64,000 nt of DNA from Dreissena polymorpha (lineage: Eukaryota > Mollusca > Bivalvia > Myida > Dreissenidae), in NCBI RefSeq assembly GCF_020536995.1, contig NC_068362.1, forward strand, positions 1,007,394 through 1,071,393. Direction: 5' to 3'. This document shows positions 12,765 to 23,500 of the stretch, piece after piece. The notes under the pieces were generated by a model. That model worked only from the letters and a program-made list of their open reading frames with translations. It did not search any database and was not told the origin of the DNA. The position numbers and the translations under genes were made by a program. The stretch's first letter is position 1. Each line of letters starts with the position of its first letter.

Positions 12765-14058
12765 TTAGCTCCACTAGCCAGAGGCCAGCGGGGCTTATGT
12801 CATGGTCCTGTGTCCGTCGTGCGTGCGTGCGGGGATGACCCTCTTCCAAATTTGTTCAAATTATGCTCCTGGGGTCAAATTTGAAAATTTGCTTATATAA
12901 GGCCTATTATGTGAAAACTTTAAAAATCTTCTCGTCCATAACTATTGGGCCAAGGGCTATCAAATTTGGTATGTAGTGTCATCTTATAGTCCTCTACCAA
13001 GCTTCTTCAAATTATGCCCCTGAGGACAAATTTGACCCTGCCCCGGGGTCACAAAAAATAACATATGCTTAAATAAGGCCTATTTTGTGCAAATTTTAAA
13101 AATCTTCTTGTTCATAATTATAGAGCCTAGGGCTACTCAATTTGGTATGTAGTGATATCTAATAGTCCTCTACCAAATTTGTTCATGACTCGCAGATGAC
13201 CCCCTATTGATTTCAGGTCACTGGGTCAAAGATCAAGGTCACGGTGACCCGAAATAGTAAAATGGTTTCCGGATGATAACTCAAGAATGCTTATGCCTAG
13301 GATCAGGAAACTTCATAGGTACATTGATCATGACTCGCAGATGACCCCTATTGATTTTCGGGTCACTAGGTAAAAGGTCAAGGTTTGGTGACCGGAAATA
13401 GTAAAATGGTTTCCGGATGATAACTCAAGAACGCTTATGCCTATGATCATTAAACTTCATAGGTACATTGATCATGACTCGCAGATGACCCCTATTGATT
13501 TATAGGTCACTAGGTCAAAGGTCAAGGTCACGGTGACCCGAAATAGTAAAATGATTTCTGGATGATAACTCAAGAACGCTTATGCCTAGGATCACGAAAC
13601 TTTATAGGTACATTGATCATGATTCGCAGATGACCCCTATTGATTTTCAGGTCACTAGGTCAAAGGTCAAGGTCACGGTGACTCAACTTAGAAAAATGGT
13701 TTCCGGATGATAGCTCAAAAAGGCTTACGCCAGGATCATGAAACTTAATAGGTACATTGATCATGACTCGCAGATGACCCCTATTAACGTTCAGGTCACT
13801 AGGTCAAAGGTCAAGGTCACGATGACTTTACACAGTAAAATGGTTTCCGGATGATAACTCAAGAAAGCTAATACGCCTAGGATCATGAAACTTAATAGGT
13901 ACATTGATCATGACTCGCAGATGACCCCTATTGATTTTTAGGTCACTAGGTCAAAGGTCAAGGTCACAGTGCCAAAAAACGTATTCACACAATGGCTGCC
14001 ACTACAACTGACAGCCCATATGGGGGCATGCATGTTTTACAAACAGCCCTTGTTATAT
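12765..14058 (+). repeat. Dispersed repeat with about 145-bp tandem units, inside the foldback element
   Basis: Begins near 'agctccactagccagaggcc' and ends near 'gttttacaaacagcccttg', the usual limits of a common bivalve repeat. From 13185 to 13975 about six units of 144-148 bp repeat 'catgactcgcagatgaccc' and 'aaaggtcaaggtcacggtga'. The leading part (12850-13190) is the reverse complement of the 178-bp unit at 58.9-60.7 kb ('caaatttggtatgtagt' against 'actacataccaaatttg'). Confidence 0.75.
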
Positions 14059-14148
14059 TTTGAGATGATTCTTTACAAAGAAAGATGCTACTATTGTAAT
14101 TGTTATAAATGTGTGAAAGGCTCTTAAGAAGGAACCAGAGATTATTAA

Positions 14149-14367
14149 CCCTTTACCAAACACTAACAGGATTTTACAGGTTTGTAGCTGACGACTTTAT
14201 AAATAATTGTGATTAACGGAGAAATTGCTCAAGATGAGCAATTTCTCCTTTTATCACAAATATTTCTACCCTACCTGATCATTTCCTCCAGATTCCATTA
14301 CAATTTAATTGTCGTCTGCAACCTCTTTCAAATTGGGAAAGTCCAAAATGTGTCATTTGGTAAAGGG
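14149..14367. mobile_element. piggyBac-like MITE, 219 bp, nested in foldback element
   Basis: Perfect 12-bp terminal inverted repeats, CCCTTTACCAAA and TTTGGTAAAGGG, sit directly inside TTAA on both sides (14145-14148 and 14368-14371). CCC/GGG ends with a TTAA target are the hallmark of piggyBac elements. Internal sequence codes for nothing convincing; the 98-codon ORF crossing it is probably chance. Confidence 0.75.
14218..14248. repeat. Perfect 13-bp hairpin inside the MITE
   Basis: GGAGAAATTGCTC and GAGCAATTTCTCC are exact inverse complements separated by 5 bases. Off-centre within the 219-bp element. Confidence 0.8.
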
Positions 14368-14371
14368 TTAA

Positions 14372-15255
14372 GGCATTTTGATTCATATGGGTCTTGTGAA
14401 TCTGTTTCAAATCAAATTCGTAGATTTGATCTTCAGCATCTAAAAATATGTGAAATAGAAAGAACGACAATATCATTTGGAGAGATAAATGTACCTACGT
14501 TATAAGCAAAGGACCTGTACAACAATTCCCGGGCTTTTTAGTATGTATAGTTAACACGGTAGTAATTTTTTCCATGTATAAAAATGCTCACCCTTTCAAC
14601 TTTAAGCGCCAAGTGGGACGATGGATAGAAAGAGAAAGTCACATGCTTGAGTACATTTCAACCCATGCGCATTGCACGTTTTTTTCGCATAAAAAACAGT
14701 GGAGCGATACACGGCCATCATGGCCCTCTTGTATAATATTCATATGGGCTAACAAAAACGCTTTTGAAGGGCGTAAAACGTTTGTTTCATATTGCTTAAC
14801 AAGGTTCCGGATATAACATAAATGACTATTATATAATTATATTTAGATAAAGTTAACACTTTACTTGTGTGCTTGCCAAATATTTAAACAAAAGCACGTA
14901 ATGCACGTTGAACCGTAGAATCGAACAACTTATAACTTAACCTTGGGAACTCAGTCTTATATTCAAAATCGTTATTCCAAGCGATTTTCCTATCATCAAA
15001 TTTAGTTTATATAAAATATTTATGTAATAAAATATTTAATATATTTATATAAAATATTTATGTAATAATAAATATTTATTTATGGCCAGATAGAAGTATA
15101 AGAAGCGAATAGCTTGCTATATCAATCATATACATTTTAATTGCTGATCAGAAAAAAACATTATTATAAAATAATATAATATCAAAAGATATATATACGA
15201 CATGATGCACATGCTTGATGAACATGTCCGCTTTTTGTCTCCCCTGATTTTTTTG
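14372..15255. other. Interior of foldback element, nothing recognised
   Basis: AT-rich, with a duplicated 'ttatataaaatatttatgtaat' type segment around 15006-15070 (quoted loosely). No transposase motif visible. Confidence 0.4.
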
Positions 15256-15807
15256 AAAACCTGACAGTGGACAGGCGATATTATTACAGCGATATTTGAA
15301 CAATACACATATCGTGCGTCGCCGCGACTGTCGCGCAAAATATCGAGTATCGCTTCGTGTGTCTAGTGTCGCGGTCTGAAATTGGACCGCGATACACGAG
15401 ATTCGGATAATATGGGCGATATTTGAAAAATAAAATATTGTGCGTCGCCGCGACTGTCGCGCAAAATATCGTGTATCGCTTCGTGTGTCTAGTGTCGCAC
15501 TTTGAACGCGGCGACGCACAATATTTTTCTTGCCAGTCGCTGCGACGCACGATATTTTCTTGCCAGTCGCGGCGACGCACGATATTTTTCTTGACAGTCG
15601 CGTCGACGCACAATGTATTTAACACGATATATCGCCTTTTGGGCTACCTACACAAGGGCTATATATCGTGCGTCGCAGCGATTGTCAATAAAAAAATCGT
15701 GCGTCGCCGCAACTGTCAAGAAAAATATCAAGTATCGCTTCGTTTTTCAAGTGTCGCCCTTGATGAAAGAAGGGCGAGATTATAGATGGCACTATCCGGA
15801 TTCCGTA
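15256..15807 (-). repeat. Right arm of foldback element
   Basis: Inverted copy of the left arm: 'aaaacctgacag' at its inner edge mirrors 'ctgtcaggtttt' at 12259-12270, and the outer edge mirrors the left terminus. It carries the same CpG-rich subrepeats, so overlapping ORFs on both strands here are repeat shadows. Confidence 0.8.
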
Positions 15808-16107
15808 CTTTTGCGCATTGAGTCATATCTAAATACGAATTATTTATAACAGAATATGTCTGTCTTTTCGAAGACATAATGATTACGCAATTTGTTCCGA
15901 AAACTGTTATCAAAAAGAAGCGTATTTTCGAAATGATTATAATATAAATGTTGCTACGTTATATGTCTGTACTTGATGATTCACTTTGCATATAAGCCAT
16001 AGCAGTTATCAGAATAACGGATTGATACTCAGTGCAATTTGTAGAGCAGTTTAAAGGCACAAGCTCAACTATAAACATAATTATTATTGTGTTTTAAGTT
16101 GTTCAAC

Positions 16108-16613
<506 letters not shown>

Positions 16614-17267
16614 CTAAAATGATTTTATCACTTCGAACAGTGGAATTCAAAACATGTAACAAAATATGATAAGTGCAGCTTTAATAAATATGAAAAAAAA
16701 TCGTTATAGATTCAGATAAATATTTTTCCCTGCAGCAATATTAATTCAGCGACAATACGGTTCCCCTATACCGTATACTTCTCCTAAATAAACAACAAGC
16801 ACAACGATATATATTGAAAATACTGCTTTTATGTTGGTATCTACGCGTACGACCAGATGAATATGGTATCTATGCGTACGACCAGATTACACATTTTTAA
16901 CGTATGACAATAAACAAATGTGAACAATTTACATTTTGATATAAATTTCATAAATCATACATGGACTAAAGCTAATATAGTTTACACACAAAAAACTGAC
17001 TATATTCCTGAATATAATATTTTTTTCATGAGAAAACTTGTCATAATTGTATATCCAATGATATTAGGAAAATTAACTAATTCTCTGGTTCGTATCGCAA
17101 AGCCGAATGGCTATTCCACAAGCATATTTACCCGCCAATACTATACACTGAGCAACCCCTACAGGAGACTTTCGTATTCAATGAAAATAATTTTCCTCAA
17201 ATTCGCTGCGCTCAAACTAGTAAAATTATATGTAATGAAGGTCGAGTAAGCTTTTTAAGCCTTTGCA
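16614..17267. other. Nothing recognised, apart from a 30-bp direct duplication
   Basis: 'ggtatctacgcgtacgacca' at 16835 recurs at 16865 with one change. The 109-codon ORF at 16920-17249 has no recognisable domain. Confidence 0.4.
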
Positions 17268-17425
17268 ATCCGCAAATGCTAATCAGGGACGACAATTTCT
17301 GCCTAAACTTGATTTTCGTCAAGACCAGTCTTTCTTTAAACCCCGATTAGCCTGTGTGGATTACACAGGCTTACCTGGGGGCGACACTCAAAGCAAATGC
17401 ATTAAAGTTTAACCCCCATTTTCAC
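17268..17425. repeat. Dispersed repeat C, copy 2
   Basis: Shows 'gctaatcagggacgacaat' and, further on, 'gattagcctgtgtgga' with 'gggcgacact', the paired half-sites of family C. Diverged compared with the full copy at 21203-21450. Confidence 0.65.
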
Positions 17426-17948
17426 AGAGGGAGGCCCATTTTATTTCGCGCTAAAGTCAACCAAATGTACCCGGAAGTGAACATGGGACATCTTCCGGAC
17501 GTTTTAATGTCAAGGTAATTTTCGACCGTCGAAACGAAAGTAAGAACGGAGCATTTTACAGAACATGAATGTTCTATTTAATGTTCCTATATCGTGTTAT
17601 TAAGCTGGAAACGATCCAAACAATTGTGATAAAATAGGTACCGTGTTTTAAATGAAAACCAACCCAATATGAAGTATTGATAATTTTAACCCATAGTACC
17701 CTGCCTTATGTTTTACCGCCTCACGCATATACAAAACACCGGTTAAATATGAGAACACCAATGACATCGGGTTGATTTTTATTGGAAAAACGATTACTCA
17801 TTCGATAGGCAATCTATGTAACGTGTAATATGAGCAAAGTTTACTCCATATATATTACTATGTTTTAGAACTCCTTGAAATGCCACTCAATGTAAAGGAT
17901 CAATTCAAAATGATGTTATAAAACAATATCCAGTAGTATTTTACTTCA
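17426..17948. other. Nothing recognised
   Basis: Single-copy-looking sequence between repeat C and MITE A1. Confidence 0.4.
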
Positions 17949-18154
17949 CCCTTTGCATGCTGGGAAATTTGTCGTCTGCTAAAATGTCTTCTGCTGAATT
18001 TCTAAAATTAGCATTTTCTTCGATTTTTTTTCAAAGAACACTATCAGAATAGCAAACAGTTTGGATCCTGATGAGACGCCACGTTCTGTGGCGTCTCATC
18101 TGGATCCAAACTGTTTGCAAAGGCCTTCAAAATCCGGTTCCCGCACTGAAAGGG
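17949..18154 (+). mobile_element. piggyBac-like MITE family A, copy 1
   Basis: Starts CCCTTTGCATGCTGGGAAAT, ends CACTGAAAGGG followed by TTAA (18155-18158); the left TTAA is mutated. The centre is a palindrome, GATGAGACGCCA...TGGCGTCTCATC, flanked by GGATCC. 206 bp, matching 50489-50694 almost base for base. Confidence 0.8.
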
Positions 18155-18159
18155 TTAAA

Positions 18160-18339
18160 TCACGTTTCACAGTTGATTCATCACCAGGCCGACTGTGCGG
18201 TACACGTGACTTTGTTTACAGCTGATTACACACCCCCTATGTCTGACCAATGAGATCGCTCCGCAGGTGGAGGTGTGACATACAATAGATTAACGTGATC
18301 TGTTGGTTTTCATTACTTATTGAGAATTCGCTGCGAACG
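18160..18339 (+). promoter_or_regulatory. Possible ovoA promoter and 5' non-coding exon
   Basis: An E-box CACGTG at 18203-18208 and a CCAAT box at 18247-18251 lie upstream of a donor-like site (AACG|GTAGGT) at 18339/18340. The ovoA start codon sits in an exon with acceptor at 20524-20525 and an in-frame stop just after it, so an upstream non-coding exon is expected. This is the best candidate in the preceding 2.5 kb, but it is inference only. Confidence 0.25.
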
Positions 18340-18589
18340 GTAGGTGAAATGCTTATAGATTTGAATATGATTTTTTAATAATTTAAACCTAAAAGTTGGA
18401 TAAAAGTGATTGAAACGGAGTAAGTTTTGTAGCTTAAAGTGTTAAAACGGTATGTTTTGTATGTATATAACTGCTGCGTCAGTAACTACACATTTAGCAA
18501 TATTCTAGCCAGAATAAGAAAATCTTGTCTGCAACGTATGTGCATTCTGCAAAATTGTCATTGCGTATGCTATCCTTGGAATGAACATA

Positions 18590-18626
18590 TGCGTTGAACC
18601 GCAAGATAATTATTATTCTTAAAATG

Positions 18627-18718
<92 letters not shown>

Positions 18719-18780
18719 TTTAATACTTTTTTACTTATATATATACTTTAAGAATTATAATTATCTTGCGGTTGAACGCA
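18590..18780. mobile_element. Short inverted-repeat element with (TA)n core
   Basis: Ends TGCGTTGAACCGCAAGATAA and its inverse (one mismatch in 20) enclose about 90 bp of pure TA repeat at 18628-18717. The near-perfect arms extend about 33 bp. No target duplication is obvious. Likely a small MITE whose centre became a microsatellite, or a palindrome extruding at TA repeats. Confidence 0.65.
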
Positions 18781-20130
18781 GCTATTAGTCTAAAAGTATA
18801 TTGTTATATTGCATGCGTACACTATAAGTGAAAATTATTAATCATCGTTTTCCGTCACTTAATGGACCTTAATTGAGAATATTGATGAATGTTTTCCAGT
18901 TTTCGAGTTAAGGTTTAGAACTCTGAACAAAGCAATATCTTGTCCTGTTTTATAAAATAGTTGGTATCTTTTTACAAATAATATGCACGTCGGAGACACG
19001 TGTCAGAGCAACTGCACAAAACAATATCATTTACTATTTCAGTCATAGAACTGATGACAGTATGGTTATTATGAGCAGTATTGTCGTTATCATGGTTTCT
19101 CACAAAATATTTGGAACGGATTCCTGACTCGTACGGGTGGGCTTGAATCCGAATTTTAATTTGAGATAATAAAAAAATGCGTATTAAAATATTTGCTTCC
19201 TATTAGTAATTGTTGTCAACCTCAATCGTTTTGTTTTACAGCTTTACAGAAATGATTTATTAAGCAGTACAATGCAACTTAATGCTAACTAATATTATCA
19301 GCGCCTCGTTATTTGTTGCAATCCTTTAATGGAATGAATCATCTTTGGCTACCAACTTACTCTTTATAATACCTACCGTAATATTAGTTTGATAATTCCG
19401 CCGTTTCTGTGGTTGTTGGCTTCAAGCGAGACTGTTGCCTAATTTACCAAATTATTGAAGTATGTTTGCTGAAATTTCCTTTTTTTCAAACTGCCGTACA
19501 CATGCATGCGTTAAATTGACATCATAATCCTCTAGGCATCAGTCGTTCGCTTACTGCTGATGTATTTTCAGTTCAGTTATAATGTAATAACGCATCTTTT
19601 TCGAATATACGAGTTAACACCTAAAACTGTACTGAACTCTCTTTCTATGAGGAGAAGTGATGTGCACTATGATTCTCATAACCATTCACGTTCTTAAATA
19701 AAAGTTATTGCCTTTTGATGTTTGAATGACAGACTTAAGATGAACGCCATTTGTTCCTAAATTGTTCTTGAAAATAAACTCTCATTTTCGTGTTGAGTAA
19801 GATATAAATTTGGCTCAATTATATAAGCATATGTCTGTGCTTGTGATTCACTTATTAATAGACACTCCTAAACAAGGATATCGGTAAAACTGGTATACGC
19901 AAAATGCACTTTGTAAGGCATATTACAGACAGCAAGACAACTATTGATTTTGTTTATTTGGTGATTTTTAAGTTGTTCGTCTATCAAGCAAATAAAATGT
20001 CTAAATAGTTAGACTGGACTTCAAATTGACCGTTTCCTCCATATACTGTACATTTGACATTAGGCAAGTATGTACAGAGAAGCAGCTAGTTTATTTTAAG
20101 CATGTTTCAACTGCAAGTAAGTTAGAGCAT
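18781..20130. other. Nothing recognised
   Basis: AT-rich sequence without ORF, repeat or splice pair I can support; probably inside the first intron of ovoA if the 5' exon call is right. Confidence 0.35.
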
Positions 20131-20139
20131 TATGAGCAG

Positions 20140-20222
20140 CATCAGCAGCACTACTACTACTACCAATTCTTCTTCTGCTGCTGCTGCTGCTGCTTCTACT
20201 ACTACTACTACTACTACTACTA

Positions 20223-20258
<36 letters not shown>

Positions 20259-20278
20259 CACTACTACTACTACTACTT

Positions 20279-20368
<90 letters not shown>

Positions 20369-20425
20369 TTTACGCTGCTGCTGCTACCACCAACACAATC
20401 ATCACTACTACTTCTTGCATATATA
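20140..20425. repeat. (ACT)n and (CTG)n microsatellite
   Basis: Second ACT/TAC trinucleotide block, edged by short CTG runs (20174-20193 and 20373-20384). Produces poly-Thr, poly-Leu and poly-Ser ORFs that are artefacts. Confidence 0.9.
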
Positions 20426-20568
20426 ACATTATATAATACTACATAGACCATACAGTTATGTGAGCCGTTATTTTTCGATATGTAGTATAGAGATTGCGAC
20501 ACCCATGAGCCGTTTTCCATTTCAGATAGGGTTTATTTTCCCTCCCTACAGCCACACTTACAGCCACA

Positions 20569-23500
20569 ATGTTGCATCACGTTCTTACCGGAGAATTGAC
20601 CTTCACCTCTTTGACCCCGCCCGACCTCAGTCAGTGCTCTAAAAGGTACAACCTTGACTTGTTGTGATATTGAAATTGAGATAATGTGTAATTATCTCGT
20701 TCCATACTGATATGAGGTATATAAAACTGGTTTCAGGTATGGAAAACATGTACATGCCACATTTTTATGACATTTTGTTCTTCAGAATATTTATAAAGCG
20801 TGTAATATATGGGGCGTGTAATCGGAAAACCGGCCATAACGCACGTTCGTTAAATGTTGTAATCTTATAGCACGACCAGTCCGCATGGACTGATAAGTGA
20901 CGACATTTATGCTCGTGTTAATGACTTCATTGTTTGAAAAAACTTCTATGATAGACACACAAAAAATATCATAAAAATGCAAATTTACATCGGGTGCTCT
21001 CCGGGTACGCACTTTTTATGTACGTGTGCAGGACGCACTGTCTATGCTTATACGCATGTGATCAGTATAATATTTCGCTTGTTAATTCCTCTTCTGATTG
21101 ATTTTGCAGCGATCTATTGGCGTACTTCGAGAACAGCTATAGTCTGAACGAGAGTCTATTTACTGCCCTAAAAGGTATGAAGATTACCTGAGTCCATAAT
21201 TGGGCCGTGCTCGGTTTAATATATGTGCGTAAAGTTTCGTCCCAGTTTAGCCTGTGCAGTTCGCACAGGCTAATAAGGGACGACACTGTTCGCTTTTAGT
21301 ATGTTTTTCGTTTAAAGAGAGTCTCATCTAAGCAAAAATCCAGTTTAAGCGGAAAGTGTCTTCCCTGATTAGCCTGTGCGTACTGCACAGGCTAATATGA
21401 GACATTACTTTCCGCATATATATTAAACTCCCTTTTCACAGAGCACGGCCTTAATGTTAATAACAATCAGTTACATGAGGTCATACATATGTGACAATCA
21501 GGGATCAGGATCCATAAATTTATAACAGAAAGTCGTATGGATGTTTTAGTATAGACGACGCAGTTTTATTTTTATTTTTTTCTCTTAAAAGGGTGTATAA
21601 AATTATTAACGATTTTTATCAACAATTGTATTTTTACATGGATATGCACACTTAAACGCTTAATTTTCTGAACATTCCAGAATTAAAGCTTGAGATTAAA
21701 TTAGCGGATCCGGAACGCCAGTGTGTTATTTTCGGACTTAACATGTTCGAGATTGGTGCATATATCTGCTTATTGGATTGCGTATTGATTGGCGTATTTG
21801 AACGTTGCCTGCACGTTTTACTGTTCTAGATGAGAGCGTGTTCTACAAGTGTCCGGACCGTCTCCGCCTGCCGCTCATCTTCTACTACGGCCACACTGCC
21901 GTCGTCTACGTCAACAAACTGGCGCTGGCCGGCCTGCTTAAGGTACACGGTTGCATTCCTGTTTTATTGCAGCTAAGGGCTCGATGGTTTAATAGTGGTG
22001 CTTGGCGGCGCTTGAGACGTTTTTGTTTCATTTGAAAATAGCTGAGTTAGTGATGTAATTCAAACAGGCAAATTACACGCATGATAAAGTTGTGGTTTGT
22101 TTTCCTGTCAAGTTTTGTGTTGACGAAGTTAAACGATGAACCACTTTTGTTTCTTTTAGGGGCGGATCAATTTTGAATTTGAAAAGATGTTCGAAACAGG
22201 AGTGGACGAAATGTCATGGGACGACACATTAAGCGAAGTTCTGATACATTCAGGTCATTTTATCATACATAAACTGATGCATACAACACATAAGCGTACA
22301 TTTCCTTAGGCACAATGTCATTTTAATTATTTGTACAGTGCTGTTTTAACCCATTTATGCCTAGTGGACTCTCCCATCCTTCTAAATTGGATCAATTGAT
22401 TTCCAAAATTAAGGATGTCTATTATATTTATTTCTATATTTAGAATATTTCTTACAGAAATTCGTTTTAAGCAAACAGCACAGACCCAGATGAGACGCCG
22501 CAGCATGCCTTTTTTCTAGACGCAAGGCATAAATGGGTTAAACGAGTAATGGACAAAGATGTCTGGTACTAAAGAATACAAGCTGATGAATTTCTTGGAC
22601 TTGCAAGTTATCAACTTCAGTACCGTGAATAACTTTTATGTACACAATACAAAACTAAAACACAACGTATGCTTTAGATCAAAGTACAAAATGTAGTTAA
22701 ATTTTAATTCTTAACACGACTTAAATTTTTCTACCGAACAAACACCTCACATCCGGAGTAACCTATGTTCCGCACGCATGCGTATTGCAGGAGAACTACA
22801 GGATGGGCGGCTCCTATAAGTGGCCGCCTGTCGGGGAGGTCGTCGAGTACCGCCGGAAGGTGCGCGAGGTTATCCGCGCGATCATACGCGACACGCCTCT
22901 CGACCTGCCTATCAACATGAAAAGCCCCTGGGTAAGGAATGGCGATTTCTCAGTCAAAAAAATATCACCAAAGAATTCGTTTAAAGTCTCTATAACGCTC
23001 AAAATCAACGAAAATTTCTTTAAGTATTTCGTAAAATAAAGATAACACCTAAACAATCAGTGTTCCTTATAGCAATAGCCAAAATTTCAACGCTAGATGT
23101 GGTATGATTACATAGATTTTTGTAGATACAAAATGCTCGTTTTTATTTATTTGTGGCCACAATTAATTCCCGCGAATATATATATTCATACGACACACGA
23201 ACACCATTTTAGTGTTCATGTGTCGTATGAATAGATATGCAATACAATAATAAAAACGAGCATTTTGTATCCACAAACATCTATTTTACCAGACCACATC
23301 TGACGTTAAAATTTCGGCAATTGCCATAAGGAACACTGATTTTTAATTGGTTAAGTTTATTTTACGAACAATTGTACGAAATTTTCGTTGTTTTTGAATA
23401 GTAATGTTACTTTAAGTAATGTCCTATGAATATCTTAATTTTAAATGGGCTTTTTCACAAATTTTGGCATGTATTGAAGTTTGTCATTAAATGCTTTATA

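Larger units (their letters stand above)
11662..15807. mobile_element. Foldback-type DNA transposon, 4.1 kb, long inverted arms
   Basis: Both ends start with TACGGAATCCGGATAGTG (right end as its reverse complement, one mismatch soon after), and each is flanked by CTTTTG (11656-11661 and 15808-15813), a 6-bp target duplication. The arms (11662-12270 and 15256-15807) are inverted copies over about 550-600 bp and are built of GC-rich subrepeats. The 3-kb interior holds a mollusc-type dispersed repeat and a nested TTAA-flanked MITE. No transposase ORF was found, so it is probably non-autonomous. The superfamily is not clear; a 6-bp duplication fits some hAT-related or unclassified groups. Confidence 0.8.

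Noticed and set aside
15148-15785. 113-123 codon ORFs rich in Arg/Thr
   Set aside because: They translate the inverted subrepeats of the foldback arm and are matched by similar ORFs on the opposite strand.
20026-20520. Thr-, Leu- and Ser-rich ORFs
   Set aside because: Same cause: ACT/CTG repeats.
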